A DNA stretch of 50,688 nucleotides from positions 1 through 50,688 of the forward strand of contig NZ_JAIQYY010000039.1 in assembly GCF_020181035.1 (NCBI RefSeq). The letters run 5' to 3'. The DNA comes from Streptomyces sp. CoH27. GTDB lineage: Bacteria; Actinomycetota; Actinomycetes; Streptomycetales; Streptomycetaceae. Position numbers and translations under genes: made by a program. The notes beneath the pieces are model-generated. The model worked only from the letters and a program-made list of their open reading frames with translations. It ran no database searches and had not been told where the DNA came from. Position 1 is the stretch's first letter; each line of letters begins with the position of its first letter. Shown one piece after another: positions 17,485 through 27,034 of this stretch.

Positions 17485-18240
17485 ATGACCGCTCCCACGG
17501 ACCAGGTCCTGTCTGTCCCGTCCGAACTCGACGGTGACCGGGTGGTGATCATCGGCGGTACTTCGGGCATCGGCTGGGCGACCGCCCAGCGCGCGGCTGC
17601 GCTGGGCGCTGGCGTTGTCGTCGCATCCCGACGTCCCGAGGCGGTCGCAGCAGCCTTGGACCGGCTCCCCGAGTCCGCCGAGGGATACGCACTCGACCTT
17701 CGGGACGCCAAAGCTGTGCGAACCTTCTTCGCCGGCATCGGCGCGCACGACCACCTCGTTGTCACTGCGGGCGACGACCTGCTGTTCGGTGCGCTTGCCG
17801 ACACTGACGTTCGAGCGATGCAGGACCTGGCGTCGGTCCGGGTGTGGGGAGCGATCGCGGCCACCCAGGCAGCCCTGCCGTACGTGCGCAAGTCGGTGAC
17901 GCTCAGCGGCGGCGCCGGGCTCCTGAGGCCGACCCCGGGCTTCACGGCGTGCGCCACGATCCTGGGCGCCATCGAGGCATTCACCCGGGCGGCTGCGGCC
18001 GAACTCGCACCGGTCCGGGTCAACGCGGTCTTCCCGGGCCTGGTTCGCAGCCCGCTGTGGGACGGCATGCCCGATGCCGAGCGTGAGCAGCTCTACAGCG
18101 CGACGGCTGCGGAACTGCCGGTCGGCAGGATCGGCGAGCCCGCCGACGTCGCCAAGGCATTCACGCACCTCATGTCGAACGCCTACACCACCGGCCAGAC
18201 ACTCGTGATCGACGGCGGAGCCACCATCGGCGCGCGATGA
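17485..18240 (+). CDS. SDR-fold oxidoreductase with altered active site
   Basis: 251 residues. The nucleotide-binding loop GGTSGIG is at residues 24-30, and ASRRPEA at 47-53 suggests NADP preference through Arg. VNAVFPGLVRSPLW and TGQTLVIDGGATI complete the family pattern. The catalytic Tyr-x-x-x-Lys is not there: the aligned stretch is GFTACATILGAIEAF, so Tyr is replaced by Cys156 and Lys by Leu160, while Ser141 (LSGG) is kept. The dinucleotide should still bind but ordinary dehydrogenase chemistry is doubtful. Probably controlled by the divergent LysR. A strong hairpin follows at 18297. Confidence 0.85.
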   Translation: MTAPTDQVLSVPSELDGDRVVIIGGTSGIGWATAQRAAALGAGVVVASRRPEAVAAALDRLPESAEGYALDLRDAKAVRTFFAGIGAHDHLVVTAGDDLLFGALADTDVRAMQDLASVRVWGAIAATQAALPYVRKSVTLSGGAGLLRPTPGFTACATILGAIEAFTRAAAAELAPVRVNAVFPGLVRSPLWDGMPDAEREQLYSATAAELPVGRIGEPADVAKAFTHLMSNAYTTGQTLVIDGGATIGAR

Positions 18241-18296
18241 CCCCCTCTACGTGACGCCATGGCCTTGCGGCTTCCGCCAGCCAGGACATGCCGATG

Positions 18297-18348
18297 GGCT
18301 GCACGGCGCCTCGGGGCGGGTCACCCCACCCCGAGGCGCCGTGCAGCC
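18297..18348 (+). terminator. Long perfect hairpin downstream of the SDR gene
   Basis: Arms of 20 bp, GGCTGCACGGCGCCTCGGGG and its exact complement, enclose a 12-base loop. It lies 57 bp after the SDR stop codon. There is no U-tract, which is common for streptomycete terminators. It could also terminate the minus-strand gene to its right. Confidence 0.7.
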
Positions 18349-18571
18349 GGATGATGATCCCGGCCGGCAACGACATGACTCGGGCGACGAGTGGACGCAG
18401 TTCGTGATCGGTGTGGCCATGCGAGTGGAGATCCGCCAGCTCGATCTCCGCCCAGACCAGGGCCTGGGCGCGGTCAGGGTCGATGAGGTCCGGATCTCCG
18501 TTGAGCCAGGAAAGGAGCTCACGGGCCTCCTACTCCATGGCTGCGGCGCAGGCGGCGCTCGATGGGCTCAT
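18349..18571 (-). pseudogene. Small gene interrupted by an amber codon
   Basis: An ATG at 18571 follows GGAGGA with five bases between, an excellent ribosome site. The frame reads MSPSSAACAAAME, then a TAG at 18530-18532, then continues as EARELLSWLNGDPDLIDPD, RAQALVWAEIELADLH and HELRPLVARVMSLPAGIII into the hairpin. The second part has normal high-GC codon use and looks like real protein. One base change (CAG or GAG to TAG) explains the break. The open frame runs on to 18170 through the hairpin, but the natural end is unclear. Family not recognised. Confidence 0.45.
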
Positions 18572-18656
18572 TCGCTTCCTCCGCTTCTCGTTCTGCGTGC
18601 TCCTGCGGCGGTTCCCCTGGCGCTGGGGTGGCGCTACGACGGGTACGGACGAGCCG

Positions 18657-19675
18657 GTCACGTTGCAGGGGATCGCAGAGCGGCTGGGGCTGCACGTCTC
18701 GACGGTGTCGCGGGTCCTCAACGGCAAGGCGGACGTGCAGGGCCGGGCGCCATCCGGGGAGACGGCGCAGCGCATCCGGTCCCTGGCCCGGGAGTTGGGG
18801 TACCGGCCCAATCCTCACGCCACCAGTCTGCGCACCCGGCGCAGCAACCTGGTGGGGGTGCTCTTCCCGCGTCTGTCGGAGATCGTGGTGGCCACCATCC
18901 ACGAGGGTGTGGAGGAGGAGGCGGCCGCACACGGGCTGTCGGTCTTCGTCACCAACACCCGCGACGATCCTGCCGTGCAGCGGGAGCGGATCGCGATGGT
19001 GCTGGGCCGCCGGGTGGACGGGCTGATCATCGGTGACGCTCATCTCGACGGCGCTGTGCCGGCCGACCCCGTGCTGCGACGCGTCCCGTACGTCCTGGTC
19101 AACCGCCGCACGGACGGGGATCATCCCGCCGTGACCTGCGACGACTTCCTGGGCGGGCGGATGGCGGCGGACACCTGCTGGGACTGGGGCACCGCCGGGT
19201 CGCGGTGATCGCCGGAGAACCGTTCGCCAGCACCGGAACCGACCGCGCGGCAGGCTTCCTGGACCGCTACCGTGAGGCCGGCCTGCCGGTCCCGGGCCAC
19301 CGGGTGCGCCACTGCTCCTTCGACATCCCCGGCGGACGTCGGGCCGCGGCGGAGCTGCTCGTGCCCACCGACAGGCCCACCGCGCTCTTCGCGGTCAACG
19401 ACCTCGCCGACCTCGCCGACCTCGCCGCCCTCGGCGCCATGGGCGCCGCCCGCGACCTGGGCCTGCGCCCCGGCAGCGACTTTGCCCTGGTCGGCTTCAA
19501 CGACACCCCCCTCGCCGCCGAACTGCCCATACCGTTGACGAGCGTCCACTCACCTATGGCCGAACTCGGTCGCGCGGCTGTACGCCGACTCCTGCACCGC
19601 ATCGCCGGTGAACCCGCCGCCTCCCAGCACCTGCGCCCCCAACTCGTCGCTCGTGCTTCCAGCGGCGCTCCCATC
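18657..19675 (+). pseudogene. LacI family regulator, frameshifted
   Basis: The N-terminal helix-turn-helix is intact: VTLQGIAERLGLHVSTVSRV, LNGKADVQ..., ELGYRPNPHATSLRTRRS. The periplasmic-binding-like domain follows (LVGVLFPRLSEIVVATIHEG, RRVDGLIIGD). Near 19170, after DDFLGGRMAAD, one base is missing, and the protein continues in the next frame as HLLGLGHRRVAVIAGEPF and on to NDTPLAAELPIPLTSVHSP and LVARASSGAP. The true start is unclear: no good start codon precedes VTLQGIAERLG, so the 5' end may also be damaged. It precedes a rhamnosidase scrap, so it probably once regulated a rhamnoside-use locus. Confidence 0.8.
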
Positions 19676-19849
19676 GGGCCCGCACTCGGCTGCGAGCGTC
19701 GCCCGCAGGCGCATCGACCGATCTGCGGCGTCACCGTCGTCGGCGGCTCATCGGCGCACCGACGCGCTCATCACCCGATGGCTATGAGCGGGCGGAACTG
19801 CGGTCACGACGGGCGCAGGCCCGCGGCGCTACGTGCCGTCCCACGACAG

Positions 19850-20110
19850 GGACGGGCGCAGACCGCCTACGGGGTGGAGCTGGACGGCGCTGACGTCGTC
19901 CGCGTGGAGTCCGGGGAGCAGATCCCCGTCCCGCGGCCCTTCACGCCGCTCAGCGCACGTACCTGCGCGACCGTGCGGGTACGGGTGGCCTTCGGCGGAC
20001 GGCGGAGCGCGCGGAGTGAACCCGCAACCGCCGAGACCGTACTGCTGGAGCCCGGCGACTGGCCGGCGCGCTTCATCACTCCGCGCGCCCTCCGCGGCAT
20101 CGGCCGATCC
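19850..20110 (+). pseudogene. Alpha-L-rhamnosidase N-terminal scrap
   Basis: In the same open frame as the second half of LacI, the text reads RAQTAYGVELDGADVVRVES, SARTCATVRVRVAFGGRRSA and ETVLLEPGDWPARFITPR. This order (QTAYxIxL, strand with VRVRV, then GLLEPxDWxARFI) is that of the N-terminal beta-sandwich of GH78 rhamnosidases. The catalytic domain is absent. A further short frame at 20150-20306, ending HFHLTPPWYA, is another scrap of unknown origin. No independent start is visible. It is probably what remains after a deletion joined LacI to its former target gene. Confidence 0.55.
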
Positions 20111-20437
20111 GCCCCCGGCCTGACTCGCGTGGTGAGGCTGGGGCCGGCCTCGCATCGGCCCGCCTGTCGCCACCGCGCACGGCGTCGTGGTTGGAGGGGA
20201 CGGCGGAACGGCGGGGGCCCGCATGCTCCTGGCGATCGCCGAAAAACTCGACGCGACCCGCCCCGCCGGACCGCACTTCCACCTGACCCCTCCTTGGTAC
20301 GCATGACCGCCACCGGCGTAAGGGATTCGGCAGGCGTCGGCCTCACCGCCCACGACCGGCTCACTGCGCCGGCACGCTCTGCGCCAGCCTCCGCAGTCAA
20401 GGCGTTGCGATCAGGGCACCTTTACAGCTCTCCAGAC

Positions 20438-20454
20438 TTGGAATAACTTCCACT
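20438..20454. promoter_or_regulatory. 17-bp palindrome, copy a
   Basis: TTGGAATAACTTCCACT, 45 bp before the ATG at 20500. It is an imperfect copy of the palindrome upstream of the TetR gene (36091) and of the TPR/mini-WD40 pair (28135). A second half-site, CTTGGAG, follows at 20455-20461. Confidence 0.5.
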
Positions 20455-20499
20455 CTTGGAGTTGGATCAAGCTAAGGCCTGGCCCAATGGAGTTGACTC

Positions 20500-21410
20500 A
20501 TGGCGCAGTCCGCCAAGGGCCGATACGGATCTGTTCGTCGCCGCCGGGCTGCCCGGAGTGGAGTGGTGTTGGTGCCCGGCGCGGGGTTCGGTCTGGCGGT
20601 CGGCGCCTGCGGCCGGGTCGGCGAGGCCGCGCCCGGGGCCGCCGAGCGGACGAGCACCGCGCAAACCCCGTCCGTGACACCCACGGCGACGCTGTCCTCG
20701 GCATCGCCATCGCCATCGTCGTCCGCGACGCCGACCGCTGATCCCGCCCTGGCCCTCACCGTGTCCCCCGGGGGAGCTTCGCGGTCCGGAACCAGGGTGG
20801 GACGCGCTACAGCGTTGCCCTGGCCACCGGGTCCCTGCGGAACGCTCGCCGGGGCGTGTCGGAGGCAGCCCCGGACTCCGGTGACCTTTTCACGGACGCG
20901 GAACCGCTCGAGACGGTCGTACTGGGCAGCTTCTGCCATGACGTCGACTACGACACGGACGCCGTCCTCCCCTTGATGGTGACGATGAGCAGGAAGGGGG
21001 AGCAGAACGTGCCCGGCCTCGATCTGGAGGTCGACGCCGGCGCAGGCATACCGCTGCCCAGTGGAGTTCAGGTGGAACTCGAAACGCGCGGATTCTGCGG
21101 CCGGTCGGGGCAGGACGGGCTGGGAAGGGCGACCAGGGGAAGGACGGTCAGCGTGTTCCAGCCGTTTCTCCTCGGCGGCGAGGTGCGGACGGACACCCTG
21201 CCCGCCCTCCTCACCCTCAAGAAGTACCGCTCCGATCCGGCGAAGTTCCGCGACGTGCGCTTCGACCTGGTTCCGCAGAACGGCTACGGAGAGAGCAGCC
21301 TGCCCCGGATCAGTGACCTCAAGGGCATGGAACGCGACACCTACGTGAGCATTCTCGGCGAGACCCTCACCCGGGGCGTGCAGATCCACGTCGCTCGCCG
21401 GACCGGCTGA
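20500..21410 (+). pseudogene. Secreted lipoprotein-like protein, single frameshift
   Basis: ATG at 20500. The first part has a basic N-region (KGRYGSVRRRRAAR) and a short hydrophobic stretch ending GLAVGACG, a possible lipobox, then a Ser/Thr/Ala-rich linker. At 20763-20776, in a CCCCCGGGGG run, the frame shifts by one. It continues GSFAVRNQGGTRYSVALATG, DLFTDAEPLETVVLGSF, VQVELETRGFCG and ends IHVARRTG at 21410. With the shift corrected it is about 303 residues. The shift in a homopolymer may be a sequencing error rather than a true break. It ends 14 bp before the TPR-WD40 gene, so they form an operon. The extracellular domain family is unknown. Confidence 0.65.
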
Positions 21411-21424
21411 AAGAGAGAAGAGCG

Positions 21425-24400
21425 GTGGGAACGAAAGACGGGCGGGGTGTTGGAGGCTGGCTGCACCGCAGGCGGCAGCGGCGTATCGAGCAGAAACAGG
21501 ATGCCCTTCAGGACTCGGTCGCGATGATGGGCATGACGTACGAGAGTGTGATGGAGCGGCTCGACCGACTGGTGGCGGAGGACCGTAGCGCGGAGGCCGT
21601 ATGGCTGGCCCATGCGGCGCGGGCGAGTGGCGATCCGGGCAAGCGGGCCGCAGCCGAATTCCTCACCTGCATGGTCGGGTTGGGGGTGGCGGAAGGCTAC
21701 GAAGAGGCAGCTGCGGCGATGGATCGTGCGGTCGCCCTTGCCGGTGCCGAGGCCGAGTACGACGTGCTCTACTTCCGGGGGGTCGCTGTCGCTCGCCAGG
21801 GCGACGTCCTGCAGGCGGCCACGTACTTCGAGCGGGCCGGGCGGTCCCCGCTGCGCCGATTGGCCGCCCGCTCCGCACTGGCTCTGGGGCTCATGCACGT
21901 CAAGGCGGACGACGACGAGCGGGCCCTGCCTCTGCTGAGTACGGCGTGCGCGTCTGGATACGAGCCCGTCGTTCCCCCAGCGGCCTTGTACCTGGCCGAG
22001 TTGAAGGAGCGCGCGGGCGATCGGACGGAGGCCGCGCGGCTGTACTACACCCTGCTGAGCGGGCCGCCGCCCCTCGCCCAGATCGCCCGGCAGCGGATCT
22101 CCGACCTCGACACGTACCTGGGACAGGACGAGGAGGCGGAGCAGGTGCTGGACGATATATACAGCCCCAGCACCGTTTCCCACGCTTCGACCGCGGTCTT
22201 GCTGGCCCGGGCGAAATCGCACATGGAGCAGGGCGACATGGAGTCGGCCGAAGTTCTTCTGCGCAGTGCCGTGGAGGCCGATGTACAGCCCCAGAGCCAG
22301 CTCGCCCAACTGCGCCTCGGCGACCTGCTGGCGGAGCGCGGCGACACCGGCCAGGCCACCGTTCACTGGCGGCGGGCGGCCGAGGGTGATCACACGGAGT
22401 TTGCCTCCGAGGCCGCTCAGCGGCTGGGCCGGGTGCTGACGGGCGACCCGGGGTTCCTGGTGACCGCCGACCCGGCTACCGTGAACGCCCTGCTGGAGCT
22501 GGCGGTGGGTCCGGGGGTCGCGTCCGTCATGCGGGTCTACCAGACCTCGGCCGAGCTGCACGCGACCGCCCCCGCCGCCGTACGCCGCTCCCTGCTCGCC
22601 CTGGACGCCGTGCGGCACGGCGACCGGCAGCTGGCATCGCGGATCAGCGCCGTGCCCCTGCCGGACGAGCCCGCCCCGGGGTGGGGACGTGTCGCATGGT
22701 CCACCGGCACACGACTCGGCGGCTTCCGCTGGAGTGCGGCGGGCCACGAAGGCGGTGCGTACGGCGTGGTCACGGCGCTGCTCGACGGTCGCCCCGTCGC
22801 GGTCAGCGCGGGCGCCGACGGCACGGTGCGGGTGTGGGATCTGGGCAGCGGCGAGCCATTGGGCGCCGCCTTGGAGGGCCACCGCGGCGCCGTGGTCTCG
22901 CTGGCCGTGGAGGCACTGGAGGGCCGTACGGTGGTGGTCAGCGGGGGCGATGACGGGACCGTCCGCATACGGGATCTGAGGAGCCGTCAGGACCTGTCCG
23001 CGCCCCTGACCGGTCACACGGGCCCGGTGACGGCGGTGGCCACGACCAGGGTCCGCCGTCGGCCGGTGGCGGTCAGCGCGGGCGCCGACGGGACCGTACG
23101 CCTCTGGGACCTCGCGACAGGCGAGCCGGTCGGCAAGCCGCTCACTGACGGCAACACCCCGTTGCGCCTGCTGGCCACTGCCGTGATCGACCGCCGAACG
23201 GTGGCGATCACGTTCGATGAGGAGGGCGTCGGGCGGGTGTGGGACCTGGACAAACGCTGGCTGACGCAGCTGCGCGGCCGGATTCCCCGAGCCGGCGAGG
23301 CACAGTCCTTGACGACGGCGGTCCTCGACGGCCGGCCGGTCATGGTCTGCGGCGGGAGAAGCGGCGAGGTCGTCGTCGCCGAGATGGGGACCGGCACGCA
23401 GATGGGCAGCACGATCTCGGGGGAGGCCAATGGCGCGCGCGGGGCGGTCCTGGCGCAGGCGCACGGCCGCGACATCGTCGTCACCGGAGGCTTGAGCGCG
23501 ATCGCGCGGGTCTATGACCTGGCCGACGGCGCGGAACTCGCCTCGGTCTACACCGGTTTCAATGGTCAGATCCGCGCGGTGGCGGCCACCGTGGCCGAGG
23601 CGCGGCCCCTCGCCGTCCTTGCCTGCGCCGACGGACGGATCCGGGTCTGGGAACTGCCCTGGTTCGAGTCACCGGGTGACCGGTCGTCCGGGCACAGCGA
23701 CACCGTCCACTCCGTCGCCACGGCCGAGACCGACGGTCGCGCGGTGGTGGTCAGCGCGGGCGCCGATGACACGGCCCGGGTGTGGGATCTCGCCACGGGG
23801 GACGTGGTGGGCACGCCGATCACCGGGCACGGCGGCACCGGGTCCGCGATGGCGACGGCGCACATCGACGGCCGGCTTGTCGTGATCACGGGCGGCTACG
23901 ACGGCATGGCCAGGGTATGGGACCTGGCCACCGGCGAGGAGACCGGTAGGCCCCTGGCACACCCCGACGCCGTGAACGCCCTCGCGGCGACGGTGCTCGA
24001 CGGGCGTCCCGTCCTGGTCACCGGCGACAGGGCTGGCGCCGTACACATATGGGACCTGGCGGATCGCAGGCTCCTGCGGGGGCCGTTGCCCGGTCACGAG
24101 GAGGATGTGGCCGACGTGGCCACGGCGCTGCTGGACGGCCGCGCGGTCGCGGTCACCGGGGACGGCACGGGTACGGTCTTGGTGTGGGATCTGGCGACCG
24201 GCGCCCGGGTGGGGGAGTTCATGGCCGTCGAGCCGAACCCCGACAGCGACGACGAGGAGGAGTTCCTCGACGCGGTGGCCACCGCGGTCGTCGAGAACCG
24301 TCCCGTCGTGGCCACCCTCAGCAACGACGACACGAGGGGAATGCTGCGGGTGTGGGATCTGGCCACCGCAGCCCCTCTGGGCGAACCCCTGACCGTGCAC

Positions 24401-24634
24401 GAGACCGGAGCCGTCTCGCTGACCACCGCCGTACTCAACGGGCGTCCCGCCGCGATCACCGGGGGCGAGGATGGGACCGTCCGCGTCTGGGACCTGACAA
24501 CGCTCGAACAGCTTGGTTCTCCCACGCAGTTCACCGACCCCGTCACCGCGCTCGCGACGGCGCCGGACGGCCGGCTGGCCGTGGCCTACGGCTCGGAGGT
24601 GACCGTGCTCGACGAACCGGAGGGAAACCGGTGA
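21425..24634 (+). CDS. TPR and WD40 repeat protein
   Basis: 1069 residues from a GTG at 21425, preceded by AGAGAGAAG. Residues 1-30 are basic. Residues 40-340 form about eight TPR-like helical pairs (AVWLAHAARASGDPGKRAAA, AATYFERAGRSPLRRLAARS, RLGDLLAERGDTGQATVHW). Residues 350-420 are the module shared with the proteins at 1836 and 28210 (AAVRRSLLALDAVRHGDRQLA). Residues 440-1069 hold about thirteen WD40 repeats ending RVWDLATG, enough for two propellers. No signal peptide. Middle gene of an operon: the next gene starts on its stop codon (GTGA). It probably acts as a large cytoplasmic scaffold; the TPR part is like the separate TPR protein at 27035. Confidence 0.87.
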   Translation: MGTKDGRGVGGWLHRRRQRRIEQKQDALQDSVAMMGMTYESVMERLDRLVAEDRSAEAVWLAHAARASGDPGKRAAAEFLTCMVGLGVAEGYEEAAAAMDRAVALAGAEAEYDVLYFRGVAVARQGDVLQAATYFERAGRSPLRRLAARSALALGLMHVKADDDERALPLLSTACASGYEPVVPPAALYLAELKERAGDRTEAARLYYTLLSGPPPLAQIARQRISDLDTYLGQDEEAEQVLDDIYSPSTVSHASTAVLLARAKSHMEQGDMESAEVLLRSAVEADVQPQSQLAQLRLGDLLAERGDTGQATVHWRRAAEGDHTEFASEAAQRLGRVLTGDPGFLVTADPATVNALLELAVGPGVASVMRVYQTSAELHATAPAAVRRSLLALDAVRHGDRQLASRISAVPLPDEPAPGWGRVAWSTGTRLGGFRWSAAGHEGGAYGVVTALLDGRPVAVSAGADGTVRVWDLGSGEPLGAALEGHRGAVVSLAVEALEGRTVVVSGGDDGTVRIRDLRSRQDLSAPLTGHTGPVTAVATTRVRRRPVAVSAGADGTVRLWDLATGEPVGKPLTDGNTPLRLLATAVIDRRTVAITFDEEGVGRVWDLDKRWLTQLRGRIPRAGEAQSLTTAVLDGRPVMVCGGRSGEVVVAEMGTGTQMGSTISGEANGARGAVLAQAHGRDIVVTGGLSAIARVYDLADGAELASVYTGFNGQIRAVAATVAEARPLAVLACADGRIRVWELPWFESPGDRSSGHSDTVHSVATAETDGRAVVVSAGADDTARVWDLATGDVVGTPITGHGGTGSAMATAHIDGRLVVITGGYDGMARVWDLATGEETGRPLAHPDAVNALAATVLDGRPVLVTGDRAGAVHIWDLADRRLLRGPLPGHEEDVADVATALLDGRAVAVTGDGTGTVLVWDLATGARVGEFMAVEPNPDSDDEEEFLDAVATAVVENRPVVATLSNDDTRGMLRVWDLATAAPLGEPLTVHETGAVSLTTAVLNGRPAAITGGEDGTVRVWDLTTLEQLGSPTQFTDPVTALATAPDGRLAVAYGSEVTVLDEPEGNR

Positions 24635-26170
24635 CGGACCGTTTTCCGAACCGCAGACGGTTCGCCGGATGGCTCCTCGGGGGTGGACTTGTTGCTGCAG
24701 CCGCGTGCGGCGGGGCCTCACCGACGCGAAACCGTACTGCTTCCAGCGTCCCGACGGTCATACCAGCCCTGACCAACTGGACTGCAGGCCCAACCAGGTT
24801 CACCCTCGGTGAGTCCCCGAAAATCGTCGTCACCGCCGGTGCCATGCCGCTGCTGTCGACCACCGCCCGTCTCTTCGCCGCCGAGGTGAAGGCACTCACC
24901 GGCGTCACCCCAACCGTGACGACCGGTACCGCGAACGACGCGCTGACCGGCGACATCTACCTTGCCCTCGACAACCCCGAACTGCCCAAGGACGCCTACT
25001 GGCTCAACGTCCGAGCAGCACTCACCATCAGCGGCTCCAGCGACACGGGCGTCTTCCACGGCACTCGGACGGTCGGGCAACTCCTGGGCCAGAGCACCAC
25101 GATCTTTGGCGGCAGCAGCACCGACGCACCCGCGTACCCCGAGCGTTCGTTCATGCTCGACGTGGCCCGCAAGTACTACTCCATCGGCTTCCCTCAAAGC
25201 CCTCGTCCGAGAACTCGCCTGGCTCAAATACAACACCCTGCACCTGCACCTGACCGACACACAGGCATACCGCCTGGAATGCGACACCCATCCCGCCGCC
25301 GTCGCCGAGAAGCGCTACACCAAAGCCGAGATGGCCGATCTCGTCTCCTACGCCGCGGCCCGGCACATCACCATCGTCCCGGAGATCGACATGCCGGGAC
25401 ACATGAACCCGATGCTCGGCCAGCACCCGGGCCTGGCGTTGCGCCGGGCCAACGGCTACCTCAGCCTCGACCTGTCCAAGATGGACGCAGCATACGACCT
25501 GGCCCGATCGTTCCTCAGCGAGTACCTGGACGTCTTTCCGGGACCACGATGGAGCATCGGCGCCGACGAGTGGCTGACCACTTCCGAACTGGCTTCCTTC
25601 CCACAGCTGGCCGCGACGGCCCGGCGCCTGCACGGTCCCGGCGCCACCGGCTGGGACCTGGCCTACGACTTCATCAACCGGCTCGTGGCCTATCTGCGTG
25701 CAAACGGCAGGCAACCCAGCATGTGGAACGACCAGTTGGTCCCGGACACCGTGGTACGGGTCGGAGCCGGACTGACCATCGAGCACTGGTACGGCTCTTC
25801 ATCCCCCAGCGCCGCCGACCTCCACCAGCAGGGCTATGCGCTGCTCAACAGCAACTCCAACGTCCTGTACGGAGACACTGACAACGACTCCTACCCCGAC
25901 CCCGCGGCCATCTACGACGATTTCGCGGTCAACCGGTTCGCCCTCGGCAAGGGCAGCCAGACGATCCCGGCCGACAGCCCGCGCCTGCGTGGCGCGCAGA
26001 TGGCGATCTGGTCCGACAGCGACAACTCCTACACCGAGGACCATGTCGCCTCCAGGATCAGGGACCCGCTGCGGTCGCTGGCCCAGATCGCCTGGGGTTC
26101 ACCCAAGTCAGCCACCCGCTACGGCCAGTTCAGCGTTCTGATCGACAAGGTCGGATCGCCGCCGCCCTGA
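24631..26170 (+). pseudogene. GH20 beta-N-acetylhexosaminidase lipoprotein, single frameshift
   Basis: GTG at 24631 overlapping the previous stop (GTGA). The N-terminus RRRFAGWLLGGGLVAAAACGG is a twin-arginine-like lipoprotein signal, with the lipidated Cys in AAAC. Residues 50-185 are the GH20 N-terminal domain, ending SFMLDVARKYYSI. Near 25187-25193 one extra C shifts the frame. The catalytic barrel continues as LKALVRELAWLKYNTLHLHL, IVPEIDMPGHMNPML and RWSIGADEWLTTSEL, which carries the catalytic Asp-Glu pair, ending ...GKSDKVGSPPP-like at 26170. It would release terminal GlcNAc or GalNAc outside the cell. The base at the shift needs checking; otherwise the protein is complete. Confidence 0.82.
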
Positions 26171-26205
26171 GCGGCCCGAGCCGGGGGGCGGGGCGATGCC
26201 GCCCG

Positions 26206-26355
26206 TCACTTTCCCGCAGCCGGCCACCGGCCGGTCCGACGGCGGGGCCCGTTGCGCCGTGCACGCGACACCCAGTTGTGCAGCGTCCCGGGGTGGATGG
26301 CCAGATCCTCGGCCGCCTCCGCAATCGGCTTCCGGGTCGCCGTCACGATCCGCAT
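26206..26355 (-). pseudogene. IS3-type orfA fragment
   Basis: A short frame reads MRIVTATRKPIAEAAEDLAI then HPGTLHNWVSRARRNG. This is the helix-turn-helix of an IS3-family orfA (compare RPIAEVARDLGVNEGTLGNW types). Neither the N-terminal lead nor an orfB is nearby, and no inverted ends are seen. Confidence 0.6.
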
Positions 26356-26413
26356 CGCCCTGACGTCGACGGACACCTCACTGACGACGGTGGGCGAGCG
26401 GCCTGTGGGATGC

Positions 26414-26995
26414 TCAGCGGCTGACGGTCCAGGAGCCTTCGTAGTAGGCGGAACCGCCGTTGACCGGATCACCGTTGGCGTTCACGACGAAGCCGGCGCC
26501 GTTGTAGAGGATCTGGGTCACGCCGGTGACCTGGAAGGTGATGAGTCCGGTGACCGTCTGGCCGGGGCCGATGTTGTGGCCGACGTCGGGTGGGTGCGCG
26601 TTGACGACGACGCCTTGGGCCGGGAACGACCAGGTGCCCGAGCCGTCCACCGCGACGAAGGATTGGTTCTTGATGTTGGCGGTCTTCGAGTGGTCGGGGT
26701 CGCTGGCGCTGAACTGGACGGTGGTCCCGGAGCCGGTGTCCTGGACTTTCACGACGGTCACCCTCAGTCGCACACCGTCCGTGTTCATGTCCAACGTCGT
26801 GCCGACCTTCCCCTTGGTGACCGGGTCGCTGTTGCTGCAGCCTGTGAGGGCCATCACCAGCATGCCTGCGGTGACGAGGGCGGCGACAGCCGCTGACGAC
26901 CGCGTGACGGATGCACTGGCTCGTTCGGTGTGCGGCACCGCGGCCTCAGCCTTTCTGCGGTTCGAGAAGGGACGACCTTCTTGGAAATCTGCCAA
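26414..26995 (-). CDS. Secreted lipoprotein, DUF4352-like
   Basis: 193 residues from the ATG at 26995; a GTG at 26938 gives a shorter and more usual signal peptide and is the likelier start. The signal ends in the lipobox VMALTGC, followed by SNSDPVTKGKVG. The mature domain is all-beta (VRLRVTVVKVQDTGSGTTVQ, NQSFVAVDGSGTWSFPAQ, GQTVTGLITFQV), the pattern of DUF4352-type immunoglobulin-like lipoproteins. Ligand unknown. No operon partner on its strand; the TPR gene upstream ends 39 bp away and may read through into it. Confidence 0.8.
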   Translation of the reverse strand: MADFQEGRPFSNRRKAEAAVPHTERASASVTRSSAAVAALVTAGMLVMALTGCSNSDPVTKGKVGTTLDMNTDGVRLRVTVVKVQDTGSGTTVQFSASDPDHSKTANIKNQSFVAVDGSGTWSFPAQGVVVNAHPPDVGHNIGPGQTVTGLITFQVTGVTQILYNGAGFVVNANGDPVNGGSAYYEGSWTVSR

Positions 26996-27034
26996 CGGAA
27001 GTCTTCATGCCGCCTCCCTGCGACTCGGTGAAGG

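Noticed and set aside
19676..20446. LacI as a genuine 413-residue second-half protein reaching 20446
   Set aside because: LacI similarity ends at LVARASSGAP; the rest is rhamnosidase-like scrap and noise, so the long frame is accidental.
21341..23464. 707-codon minus-strand open frame
   Set aside because: Antisense of the TPR-WD40 gene; no domain, biased composition.
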